Shown here piece after piece: positions 1-45,264 of a DNA stretch of 64,000 nt. The stretch is from Sipunculus nudus. Lineage: Eukaryota > Annelida > Sipuncula > Golfingiida > Sipunculidae. The stretch lies in NCBI GenBank assembly GCA_026874595.1, contig CM049317.1, positions 44,168,401-44,232,400 on the forward strand. The letters are read 5' to 3'. Each line of letters opens with the position of its first letter. Position 1 is the first letter of the stretch. The notes beneath the pieces are model-generated. The model saw only the letters and a list, made by a program, of their open reading frames with translations, searched no databases and had not been told where the DNA came from. The translations under genes and the position numbers were made by a program.

Positions 1-720
1 ATAACTAGCTTAATTTTCAAGCTTTTATTTTCAAATTTCAGATTTAGACAAACTAAATATTTATGTTTACATGCTGTGAAAATTAAATCAATGGTGCTTA
101 CAGAAAAAAAACGTGCCATGGTCAAAGTTGGGCAAAGTTTAAGGTACTGATTTTTTTTATGCTAATAACTTAAAAAATTTACAAAATTCAGATCTAATTT
201 TGGGTAAACAATTGAATCTTAATTAAACATAGTTATATACTTGAGAAAATAGACTCTAGTTTCAAAATTTTTCATGTTAAGTGAGATATTATTTTTCCTG
301 ATTTTTTACAAAGTCCATTATGTTTGGGCCCATAACTTATAGAATTTATACTTTACAGACTTAATTATTGGCAAGTACATAGGAACTATATGGAGGAATA
401 TTTATGGTAAATATGAGGAAAAACAGATGAGTGGTTTTGATATTAGGCAGTCCTGAAGTGTGAAAATAGGATTTTAATAAAAAATTGAGGTTTTTCCTTA
501 ATTTCTCAAAGGAACAAAGTCGCAAAGACCCAGTTTTCGGCTTGGTAGGAGATCTTGGGGACATCTAACATTATGCTGAATTTTGGATCCCTAGGTCTTA
601 CGGTTTCAAAACGTGCCACATCTACGGACAGACGGACGGACGTCCGGACGGCCGGACGGACGGACGACGGACAATGGACCACGACTATAGCTCAGATGAC
701 TTATAGTCAGCTGAGCTAAA
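1..720 (+). repeat. Dispersed repeat family A, copy 1 (left end outside window)
   Basis: The block ends in a run of GGAC/GGACGGACGG units followed by ACTATAGCTCAGATGACTTA and a GTCAGCTGAGCTAAAA tail. The same order of blocks (GTGCCATGGTCAAAGTT, TACTGATTTTTTTTATGCTA, the 'tgatnttaggcagtcctgaagtgtg' segment, the GGAC run and the tail) recurs at 7560-8140 and 18050-18732, so this is an interspersed family. No coding capacity is seen. It is probably a non-autonomous element; its class is unknown. Confidence 0.75.
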
Positions 721-848
721 AATACCATAGGTGACTGCATGGTGTTATTTGAAATACATTTTTATCAATCCATACAAGATTCTTACAATATCAATAATTG
801 CAAGGAATTTCCTGTTACTCATCAACCAGCAAATTCCTTTTCTATTAA

Positions 849-881
849 GGCCAGACTTTTTTAATCTTTCGGTTTACGAAC
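849..881 (+). repeat. Left terminal inverted repeat of the 6.4-kb transposon
   Basis: This 33-bp end begins GGCCAGACTTTTTTAAT and ends GGTTTACGAAC. It is preceded by TAA. Its partner is the reverse complement of 7240-7272. Confidence 0.85.
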
Positions 882-1459
882 CCGCCGACCTCCGATTTCC
901 TCAAATCAGAAAAAAAATAAAATTTGCATTTTGTGTTTTTTTTTCTTTTATATTGCGCCGCTGAGTCCGTAACTGTTGCCATTGCAAAAAAAGCCATGTT
1001 GATTATGAACCTGTAATTAGCGTAAGTGTCAGAACTCTTCCGATTGGCTGATAAGTTAGCTTTCCTGTTTGCAAATGGAGTTTTTAAGCCAATCATGATA
1101 GCGTATTCTTCGGCCATAAAGGCAAATGAATGGGCGTCTAAAAGGTACAAATATATGGAGAATTCACGGAGATTTTCTCTTTGGAATATAATTATGATTA
1201 TGTCAATTAGATAATATTTACAAAATAAATAACATAATAAAAATGCAAAATTAAACAATGATCAGTTGAAAGTTCGTAATTTAGTTTTAAATAGAATAGA
1301 TGAAAAGCGTAAAATGCATTTGATAAAGACGTAATTTAATGTGGAAATTCTCCGATAAATCTCCTGCGTCGCTCAAACTCCGTCATTTAGAAGTTCTACC
1401 CATGGCGCGAGCGTTCTGGGACTTTCAACTGCATCATTAAATTGTCTAAAAGGAACATA

Positions 1460-1833
1460 ATGGATGGGAATAACTGGGTCTGCATGAATATCAAAACAGA
1501 GTGTCGGACTATCGGCCGAGAAATAACCAAAGTCCCCGGTGATGCGACTGTTGGAGATTTGGTGGGAGCCGTTGAGCTCGATGCGGACCTTCGACTCAGT
1601 AAAATTGTTGGTTATTCGAGGGACCCTGAAGTTTGTGCATCCGAGAAAGGAATGGCCTTAGACCAGTCAATGCCTAGTTCATTACTATCAGTTTTTGAAA
1701 TTAAGCATATCGTCATCCATATGACGAAACTGCAGAACACTGACGACAGCGCAACGGGCCCAGGACAGCCTCAGAATGGACTAGAATTATTAATGAACAT
1801 GAACAGAAAATATGCCCATCTGCCACCTAAAGT
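1460..1833 (+). CDS. Exon 1 of the transposase-like gene
   Basis: It opens at ATG 1460 and stops before the consensus donor GTAAGT at 1834. It ends with two bases of a valine codon completed by the first base of exon 2. Intron 1 is 522 bp. Confidence 0.8.
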
Positions 1834-4800
1834 GTAAGTATTTAATAAAACCATTTTAATAATGATTTAATTTATTGTCATAACAGTTATTACTTTTTAC
1901 TATTGATCAATTCATGTTTAAGTTGGATAACAATTGTTAAATATAATAAATAATAATTTAATATTCCTTGACTCAAGATGTCTGTGTGGATCATATCACT
2001 AGTATGTGACAGTATTATTACATGTTTTTTATTTTAAGTTTTAAGATAAACCATTGAGTCATTTTTTTGCTGTTCTTAACAGTCATTTCTTTTCAACTTT
2101 AATTATTAGCTTTCTCAAGTAAACTAAATAACCAATTTAAATACTGTCGAATTGGAAAATTAACACCAATCTGAATATTTTTGTTGATTTTTTTTTAATA
2201 AATTTGTGAATTTGGATGAACTTATGTTACGTGGAGACCTGTATGCTTGAACAGATTTTATAGCCCCAGGGCACAGAAAATTCAATGAAATATATGGACA
2301 ATATTATGACTAGCAGATGAAGATAGTAATTTAATGAATTCTCTCTTTGTCGCAGGGAACCAAGGAATGCTCGTCACAGGCTCCAGAATGAAGTTTTAGA
2401 CATCATGAGAGACCACTACAAACTGGGTTTCCGACCAAGTCAGGTGCATGATATTGGGATCAAGATTCTGCTGGTTCTGACTGATGTTCTATGGTTCATA
2501 GATCCGTATCTTGAAAGGCTGGAGCATCGGAGCATACGGTTGCCTGAACCTTTTGCTGGATTGAAAGGTTTCCGGGATCTAAAGGCCCAGCATAAGAAGC
2601 TTCCAGCGGTAAATATTTAGCTTTCTGTCAACAAATTGACACCTTCATGGTTTTGAAATATGCATCATTGTAAAGTCTTCTTATTTTGTATAATTTTAAC
2701 AGTACACTTTAAAATTATGGGACTACTTTTTTAATATACTAACACATTACATGTTTTTAATTGTTCATATAATATTTATAAAATGATATTTATTTCTAGT
2801 TGAAAAGGCAGCCTCATTAGCCCTGCTGATCAATACATTACTTAAACAAGTGTATGCCATTTTTTCATGTGTTTTATTAGCAAGTTTATATTATTGTTGC
2901 CTACTTCAACAAGGGTCATTCTGAGTTTTATAAATGAGTTACCTCGGTTATTTTTCATACTTTTTATCTTGGTTAACATTGAAAATTCTTTATTGAAATA
3001 ATATAGAGGAACCTGGCCTGGTGATGTGAACTTGCACTTGTTTCTAATTATTTCTTTCAGCTAAAGTGTGAGGAACTTAAATCTAAATTGGACACCCTTG
3101 CTGAAACCCTGATGCTGCCTTGGTTCTTAGTTAGCCAGTTCAAATCATTCAGGGATGATGTAACAGCTCTGTATAATGCCTTGCTCAAATATAAGGAGTT
3201 TCTAACAAAACAGAGTGAACGTTCAGCTGCACACCATTCTTCAAAGGATCCAGTTAGGAGTGTCAAAGATAACTGGTGTTTGGAAGTAATTGAACGCAGT
3301 GAGCAGATAGAAAAGTTAGACATTGAAATGTATGAAAAATTGCATAGCTACATGGAAAGCAGAGAACTTTATGATCCTGTGTGTCTGCAAGATTTTCAAC
3401 CAGATGATAAACTTTTAAGGAGAAAATGGATAACAAACTTAAAATTCCCCTTCACCTGTTCTAAATATGTGTATTCTCAGGGTAATTATTTGGGAAATTT
3501 AACATTTGTATGGAAAATACATGAAATTCAGTATCAAAGAGATCCAGCACTGGATATTAAGATCATTCATGATCTACAAACACAGATTCCAAAATATTCC
3601 ACAAGGTCAATGCGCAAGGAATTCATTGAAGTGTTCTCAAGCCATGCAATTTGTACCCCTGCCCTATTGCGCAATATGTATCATTATCTGACTGAATATG
3701 AATTTGCTACAGAGAATCAGGCCCAGAGTGGTATAGATGACAGAGTTTGTGAATATTTACTCAGCGCTGATGATCCTGACTTAATATTCGATTTAAGAGC
3801 GCAGAATGGTAAGCACAAAAATCCTGAATTTGATGTCTTTTGGGAGGCCTTTGGAAAATTTCTTGATGAGAGGGCAATCTGTGACGAAAGGAGACATGGT
3901 GAAACGCTATACATGCCGCTAGCCATCTCTGTCCGAGATCTCAGGGAGCAAGTGCTGAAGACACTGCCAGAGGGTACAAAGGCACCCTCTCTATCTTGGA
4001 TACTGCTGAATTTTCAACCAGCTAATCCCTACACAAGGGCTGCAATGTATTACACTGGCAGATACAATGTTAAGTTTGCTGTTCAACAGAGAATTCTAAG
4101 ATCTAAGCATGAGGACTCGGCATATGCCTTTCATTTGTTTCAAATGCTGAAATGCATGGCTGTTAAATATAGAGATGTTTCAATGTTTCAGTGTTTGGAT
4201 GACAAGGCTGTTATCCCCATTGGTGAGCCAAGTGGGGCAATCTCTACAGGAGTCAGGGCTCACCATGGAGCTTTGGTTGTGGGGGGTAAGCGGTCTGCAC
4301 CATTGGCACTTGACCATGACTTCCATGTGGGGGGAATCATCCCCTCTGTATGCCTTGTAGTACAAATACCGCAAGATTCCAAGGATTCTTTTTACAAGGG
4401 AACAGTCTTTGTGACTGTGAAGGACAAAGTCTTCCAGCCTTCATCACCCATAAGACATGCAGCGGAGACCCTGAACATAGTCCGAGAAAACTACTCAGAG
4501 GATGATGTGTCATCACAATTTCCCATACTTTTCAGATTCACTGATGGAGGTCCAGATCATAGAACAATAAATAAATCAGTGCAGGCTGCAGCCTTGCTGG
4601 AATTCATTGCACTTGACCTTGACATGTTGGTGGCAGTGCGCACAGCCCCAAACCAAAGTTATAATAACCCGGCTGAGAGGATCATGTCGCTCTTGAATCT
4701 GGGGTTGCAAAATGTCGCTTTATCAAGGGAAGAAATGCCAGAGAATTTGGAAACCCGCATGAAGTCTTTGAACTCCCTGAAAGCCATTCGTAGGGCTGCA

Positions 4801-6479
4801 GAGAAAACCCCAAACCTTAAAGCCAGTTACATGAAAGCCACAGCGAAACCAATTGAAATTGTGAAGGAAAGATTTTCAAGGCTTGAGAGATTAGATGAAA
4901 AAGTTCAGGTTCACACAGCAGCCTGTGATACCGACCTGACAGCCATCAGGGAACTCATTGGAGTAATAGATAACTCCGTGGACCTGGATGATCTGAAGAG
5001 TGACTTCAGCAAATACCCGGCACTGGGCGACTTCTTCAGGAAACACACCAGACAAAGACATTATTCTTTTCAGGTAATAAAAGTTTCTAAGTTTCATTAG
5101 GTCAACCTAATTCAATGTATTACAGTTAAAAAATCACAATTTATAAAGCCTTTCATACTGGTTGCAAATTCTGCATGCCTTGGCATTTTACTCTTTTCAT
5201 TTCACGGTCTGATCTTTGTATTAAAAAAAAAGGAATTTTTGTGCATCATGAAACCCAGAATGCCTAGTTCAGTGTACTTTGACCTTATGGCCAGTGAACA
5301 TGTCAATTTTAATACATATGACAGGTGAGCATGGAAAAATGCTAAAATGTCCTGAAAAATTGCCAGCCTTTCTTCAGACTTGCACAGGAAAACCAGATTC
5401 AGGTTTTGTAAAATAAAAATATGGAAACTAAGATCATGGGGGGGGGATGGGAACAAGTCAGATGTCCACCTTCATAACATAGCGCATAATTTAACATGTA
5501 GAATTTAAAATGTGTCATTTTTTCATATTTCGTAGATAAAGAAGTGTGGAAACTGTGGATATTGCATCCTAAATCCATGGAGACTGACCAGTGATGTTGT
5601 TGACAGCCTCCATTTCCTGCCTGATCCAGTCCTGGATTCCAGTGGGGAATACCTTAGCTTTGAACAGTTGTATGGGACAGAAACTTCCGATGCAGACAGG
5701 CCTGGTTCCAAAAAGCAAGGGCAGCCAACAGACATGGACAGGAAACGCAAATCTTTACTAGTTGGTGGTGGGTAGCTGGTGATGGGGCATCAATTACAAT
5801 TGATAAATGTATGGATGGTCTTCTGTCCAGATAAAGGTTATTATTATTTGATCAGTGGCAGAAATTAAATTTATATAATAATAAACAGTAATGTTTCTGA
5901 GATTGTAAGAATATTTTCTTGTTATTAGATAGTGGCATCCTTTTACATTCCTGTCCTACCATAGAATTTTTTTCCAGTAATGATACAAAATATTAAAGTT
6001 CAAGTTTAAATGTTTCATTTTTAAAATGCCTGTACCCTTTTATATTTACAGGGAAGGTCAGGGCTTACATCATATGCGCTGAGTGCGGAAAGCGCAGGGT
6101 GGTTTACAGTGCCAAGAGATTTTCAATTCAGGAGGAACAAGCACTTCACCGGATACAAGAAGAGCTGATTTATACTTGTGGCAGCCCCTTAATTCTGGAT
6201 GGGCCACATAAAGATGTCCTTATTGTTAGAGAAGGTTTGACATGTGCATCACCAGTTGAGACTCAGTATTTTGCCAGTGTTACTCAAACATTTGATCCTG
6301 TCTGCTGCCACTGTAGCAGCACTGTGATTTTTGAGAATGATCACATTGAACAGCTGAAACAAGAGTGGGGAATAGTGAGGCCAATTTGTGAACTGTGTTA
6401 TAACAGTGGGAAGCGAGTAGTGACAAGAAATGCTTTAAAGGTTGCAATGCATAAAAGTGGTAAAAAGAAAAAGAAGTGA
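1460..6479 (+). CDS. Five-exon transposase-like protein, 1099 aa, DDE-type core with C-terminal cysteine clusters
   Basis: The coding sequence is join(1460-1833, 2356-2608, 3061-5073, 5536-5767, 6052-6479): 3300 nt, 1100 codons including TGA. Every junction has GT..AG and the phases agree (2, 0, 0, 1). The start is the first ATG in the open frame, at 1460. Candidate catalytic acids are D589/D590 (CLDDKAV), D704 (FTDGGPDHR) and E748 (NPAERIMS), the order expected of an RNase H-fold D-D-E nuclease. The 44-residue D-to-E gap is plausible for such a fold. The C-terminus has C884-x2-C887-x2-C890, C966-x2-C969, C1042/C1043/C1045 and C1070-x2-C1073, probably zinc-binding, and a lysine-rich tail. Residues 9-90 could form a ubiquitin-like beta-grasp domain, but that is weak. 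The placement between inverted repeats says it is the element's own transposase. The family is not recognised by name. A domesticated host gene is less likely given the intact ends. Confidence 0.82.
2356..2608 (+). CDS. Exon 2 of the transposase-like gene
   Basis: The acceptor is TTTGTCGCAG ending at 2355 and the donor is GTAAAT at 2609. The exon closes the split valine codon and continues EPRNARHRLQNEVLDIM. It leaves in phase 0. Intron 2 is 452 bp. Confidence 0.8.
3061..5073 (+). CDS. Exon 3 of the transposase-like gene (catalytic core)
   Basis: This 2013-bp exon follows a pyrimidine-rich TTTCTTTCAG acceptor and ends CAG before GTAATA at 5074. It encodes residues 210-880 without a stop and holds all three candidate acidic residues: D589/D590 near 4198, D704 at 4543 and E748 at 4675. 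Confidence 0.85.
5536..5767 (+). CDS. Exon 4 of the transposase-like gene
   Basis: The acceptor is TTTCGTAG ending at 5535. The donor GTGGGT at 5768 was chosen because only it and the poorer GTGGTG at 5765 keep the frame open into exon 5. It opens with IKKCGNCGYC, a CxxCxxC cluster, followed by a Ser/Asp-rich linker. Confidence 0.72.
6052..6479 (+). CDS. Exon 5 of the transposase-like gene
   Basis: It follows TATATTTACAG and enters in phase 1, reading KVRAYIICAECGKRR. It encodes further CxxC pairs and the Lys-rich C-terminus, then TGA at 6477-6479. Confidence 0.8.
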
Positions 6480-7077
6480 AGGATATTTTAGTATCCCTGA
6501 CCTGGTGATTTTCCTGTTATAGTAGTTGAGTACAAAATAGTACAAATGTTTTAAATGTTTCACCTGTACTGTTTGATTTTGGATAATGTTAAGGGATATT
6601 AAAATTATGATGTTCAAGATGAGCATAGTTCCTGCAGTAAACTAAAGGCCATTTTTTGTTACAAAATTAATTGACAAAATGATGAAAATAGGTGTATTAT
6701 CATTTAGCTTGGTGTGTTCTTAATTACTCCAAGATTTTATTTCAAATTCATGTCCTGATATAGCATACACTTTATATATGCAAAACATGGCAGAATTCTA
6801 TAAACAGTCTTCTGTTTATTATGTCATTTTAATATGTTAAAAGGTGATCATGCTGATTACAGAATATACTGCATGCTTTAAATGTTTCATCTTGATTACT
6901 AATTAAATGGTAAGTGCTTAAGAAAGATCATACTGATTAGTTTAATCTAAAGGACATTGTGAGGCCATTTTTTATAGTATTAACTAAAGTATAAAGTAGT
7001 AAAAATAAGTAATGACATGGAACGTGTTTTTGTTGGGTGGAGATTGCTTTCTGGATGTAGTTGATCAGTAATTTTAT

Positions 7078-7083
7078 AATAAA
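7078..7083 (+). terminator. Polyadenylation signal AATAAA of the transposase-like gene
   Basis: This is the first AATAAA after the stop codon, 600 bp downstream and 157 bp before the right inverted repeat. It gives an entirely element-internal 3' end. Confidence 0.5.
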
Positions 7084-7239
7084 GATTATGAAGTATTTGT
7101 TTAGTTTTTGTGCCATTTTAAAAATGATATGTAACCTGTTTGAATGATACAGCATTGCGAGCACCCATACATAGGTGTAAAGTGAATTTTTTTTTTTTTT
7201 TTTTTTTCCTACCTCCTACCTATGACTCTTTTCAAAAAT

Positions 7240-7272
7240 GTTCGTAAACCAAACAATTAAAAAAGTCTGGCC
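7240..7272 (-). repeat. Right terminal inverted repeat of the 6.4-kb transposon
   Basis: Its reverse complement begins GGCCAGACTTTTTTAAT and ends GGTTTACGAAC, matching 849-881 with three mismatches. It is followed directly by TAA. Confidence 0.85.
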
Positions 7273-7559
7273 TAATTTTTCTTATATTTGTTATTGAAAA
7301 CCATTAAAATATATTAATTTATTGTTTATTGTTAGGTTGTTGGTCAAAACAACTACTAGATGAGATGGGTTGGACACCTGGATCAACTGTGGCCAGCAAT
7401 AACCTGCCTGGATGCCAAGTATATGCCCCGCCTCAAGTGTGCAAAATTTGCCTGAAAGGTCAATAAGGTCATCATACATGTGACAGAAGAGGGGCTGGGT
7501 AGAACCTGGGTCTCACATGGTCTCATAAAAACCTTAATAAAAGCTACAGTTTTTGGCCA

Positions 7560-8140
7560 ATTTCTTTCAGCTTTCAAAACTAACAAGCATAAATCCTTTT
7601 GTGTGCATGATATGAAAATTATATCAACAGTGCTTACAGGAAACAAATGTGCCATGGTCAAAGTTTGGAAAAATTTAGGGTACTGATTTTTTTTTATGCT
7701 AATAACTTGTAATTTTTACAAAATTCAGATCTAATTTTGAGTATACAATTGAATCTTAATTAAAATAAGTTATATATTTGGAAAAAAGCCTCTAGCTTCA
7801 AAAGTTTTCATGTTATGTGAGCAAATATATTTCCTGATTTTTTACAAAGTCCAATATGTTCAAGCCAATAACTTATATGGCTTTGATGTTAGGCAGTCCT
7901 GAAGTGTGATAATAGATTTTTAATGGAAATTTGAGGTTTTTCCTTAATTTCTCTAATGAAAGAAGACGCAGTCACCCGGTTTTCAGTCTGGTAGGAGATC
8001 TTGGGGACATCTAACAGTATGCCCAGTTTTGGATTCGTAGGTCTAAAGGTTTCGAAACATGCCAGTCTAACGGACAGACAGACGGACTGACGACGGACCT
8101 AGACTATAGCTCAGATGACTTACAGTCAGCTGAGGTAAAA
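7560..8140 (+). repeat. Dispersed repeat family A, copy 2
   Basis: It is in the same orientation as copy 1, with the GTGCCATGGTCAAAGTTTGG block at about 7650, a shortened GGAC run near 8070 and the ACAGTCAGCTGAGGTAAAA tail. The 7273-7559 stretch before it shows nothing I can name. Confidence 0.75.
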
Positions 8141-8159
8141 TAATTTTGTTGCTGGGAGA

Positions 8160-8215
8160 AGGGGGGGGGCGTTAAAATTGATGCTAGCGGTGCCTCAGAA
8201 CCATACCTCCCCCCC
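8160..8215. repeat. Fragment related to the end of the 56.7-kb MITE
   Basis: The stretch TTAAAATTGATGC..GCGGTGCCT.AGAACCATACCT, flanked by G and C runs, matches the internal and right end of the element at 56682-57044. It appears to be a solo end or a degraded copy. Confidence 0.5.
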
Positions 8216-8289
8216 CCCCCAATATGTAAATTTTTATTCTTATAATTTAATTATTCTGTACAAATAAGTCAGTATAAAACTTTGATACA

Positions 8290-8745
8290 AGGTACCTGTA
8301 CAAACTAGTCAAGTATCTTCAAGATAAAAGTGATGTATCTTTGAATGAAGTACCAACTAGTCAAGTTTCTTACAGATAACAGTGATGCTTCTTTGAATTA
8401 AGACCCTACCAGTCAAGTTTCTTCCAATTAACAGTGATGTATCTTTGAATGAATTACACACTAGTAAAGTTTCTTTAAGATGACAGTGATGTAATCTGAA
8501 TGAAGTACACACTAGTCAAGTTTGTTCCAAATGACAGTATTGCATCTTTGAATGAAGTACCCATTAGTCAAGTTTTACCGAGATACTAGTAATGCATCTT
8601 TGAATGAAGTACACTCTAGTCAAGTTTCTTTCAGATAATAGTGATGCATCTTTGAATGAAGTACTTACTTATCAAGTTTCTCTCCGGATAACAGTAATGT
8701 ATCTTTGAATGCAGGTCACACTGGTCAAGTTACAGCTAACTGATA
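8290..8745. repeat. Tandem array, 52-bp unit, nine copies
   Basis: The core ACTAGTCAAG recurs at about 8304, 8356, 8408, 8460, 8511, 8563, 8615, 8667 and 8720, that is every 51-53 bp. The intervening sequence resembles 'tttcttccagataacagtgatgcatctttgaatgaagtac' with substitutions. No coding frame is conserved. Confidence 0.85.
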
Positions 8746-8863
8746 CTACCATTTTCTGCTACTACAGCAAAATGGTCAGTATACCAGGTAACGACACCTG
8801 CTGGCGACACTGCACTCCATTCAGATGTCCCCAAGATGGGCCTGCATATATTTGTGACTTTAA

Positions 8864-8985
8864 CTTCATACTGTGATACTGCCACAGGTTCAATGTAACT
8901 GTTACTTCATACTGTGACACTGTCACAGGTTCAATGTAACTGTTACTTTATACTGTGACACTGTCACAGGTTCAATGTACCAGTC
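8864..8985. repeat. Tandem array, 41-bp unit, three copies
   Basis: The unit runs CTTCATACTGTGACACTGTC then ACAGGTTCAATGTAACTGTTA. Copies start at 8864, 8905 and 8946. Confidence 0.85.
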
Positions 8986-9453
8986 TCACCCCAGTTTTTA
9001 CACATGCTAGACATAATATCTCCATCAAGTACTTTATTGTGCTTGCTATGCTGAAGATACCACATCCACCAATGGAAATAGTCCTACAAGTGTTACAAAG
9101 AAGTGGCCAACTACTTGAACAACAGTTTAAATGCATTGCTCACACTGAATCCCTGCAAGCTGCTAGTAAGCCAAGTGACCCATGGGTCACAGCACTCGTC
9201 TGACATGGATGACCTGTCACATCAAAGCCTGACATCCAACACTGTGAGTCACATGTTTGACCTGTTTGCCAGTTTTATTCAAATTAAGCATTCTGCTTGA
9301 AAATCACTCCTGTGGCAATTTTCAGGCGTATACACAAAACACATATATACTGACATACACATGGAAACACCACAGTTATATATCATAAGAGCTTTTTTCA
9401 CATAAATACAAGTAGAATTAGTAGTAGCTTGTAGCTAGTATAACCTGACTCAC

Positions 9454-43966
<34,513 letters not shown>

Positions 43967-43999
43967 TTTGACATCACTGTTGTGATAACATTTGTGCTG

Positions 44000-45002
44000 A
44001 AATGCCAAACTATGCGGGTTCAGTGCTGTTACCATAAAGAGACCAAATTACCGGAAAGAATCTAAAGTTGTTATTGCAGCTTGAAAGAACAATAATTTTG
44101 GAGCGTTTTTCTATATTCATTTTAGATCAAAGAGAGGACTACATTCTTGTTTTTTATATATAGATACATGATTTAAAATCTCAGAACTCTCACGAGTGTG
44201 TTTAAAAGTTGTTTCCTTATTCCCCCATATCACGAAAAACTGTTGATTTGGGAAATAAAATTTGACTTATTATGTTCTTAGTCAAATACTATACCTGAAA
44301 GCAAAATTATTCTTTATAATGTGGAATAAAAAAACTTTCACAAGTCGTAAACTATTTGATAATTAAAAATTTTAAAACAAATTTAAATGGTTTTATATAT
44401 TACAAGTTAAATTGATTTAATTTTTACTTTAAAGCATTCCACTGTTAACGTTGTACGTCAGCAAATGCTCTAAACGGCGTATGTTATACATTATGTTTAA
44501 TGCAGAATCTTTTAGAGGTGAAAATTTATAAAAAGGAATTTCTCATGTGCGTTTAAAAAAATCAATACCCAGAATAAAATCCTATTTTTGAAAGTTAACA
44601 TCCAAGTTAACATCCCAGGTATGTGGGGTTTTACCAAAATGTTAGCATGATGCTAATATCAGTACGGTATATACAGAAGTACTCTGTACCCGCAATAGGT
44701 ACAGTATGTAATAATTATATTATTTTAGTCAAATACCTTAAATTAAAATTTAAAAAAATATTTTAAAATCTAAATAGCATCAATCAGTATATCGGGAGAC
44801 CTTAAATTCTATACTCCATAACGTAAAATAAAATTCGGTTTTCAAGACATGTACACATAAAGAGGTCAAAATTATCAATTTTAGTCATTTGTTTTAAAAA
44901 CTTATTAATACACTGAAACATTGCCTATGTACTCGATGAGATGTGTTGAGACCTTCATAATTTTGCGCACTTTGAATTTAATGAATTAACTTTGAATAAC
45001 CC

Positions 45003-45074
<72 letters not shown>

Positions 45075-45171
45075 TCATCATCATCTGGACCTGTCATTGT
45101 AGGTGCTACTATCGAAGAGTGGAGTGTTGACTTTAGAGTGGACCAGGTTTTAGGCCCTAAGACTGATACTG

Positions 45172-45262
<91 letters not shown>
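44000..45262. other. Intergenic, upstream of the STARD3-like gene
   Basis: AT-rich sequence with no supported gene. The promoter of the STARD3-like gene should lie at its left edge, but no TATA box or other element could be assigned. (CT)n and (TA)n tracts occur at 45001-45072 and (TA)n at 45172-45258. Confidence 0.5.
45001..45258. repeat. (CT)n and (TA)n microsatellites flanking the CR1/L2 tail
   Basis: A CT run, a TA run, a short unique spacer containing ATCATCATCATC, and a second TA run of about 86 bp. Confidence 0.95.

Positions 45263-45264
<2 letters not shown>

Larger units (their letters stand above)
849..7272 (+). mobile_element. Autonomous-looking DNA transposon, 6.4 kb, superfamily not assigned
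   Basis: The two ends are 33-bp inverted repeats that match at 30 positions. Both begin GGCCAGACTTTTTTAAT, differ at three of the next five bases, and finish GGTTTACGAAC. The element is bounded by TAA at 846-848 and TAA at 7273-7275, consistent with a 3-bp target duplication. Inside is one plus-strand five-exon gene (1460-6479) for a 1099-residue D-D-E-like protein, with a polyadenylation signal at 7078. A 3-bp TWA duplication with a GG(C/G) terminus is known for PIF/Harbinger; 3-bp duplications are also described for Zator and Academ. The long multi-exon protein does not look like a Harbinger transposase to me. The open frame and near-identical ends suggest a young insertion. Confidence 0.85.

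Noticed and set aside
845-1258. 137-codon minus-strand frame at the transposon's left end
   Set aside because: It starts inside the element and runs through the inverted repeat, with an A/T-driven composition. It is antisense noise.
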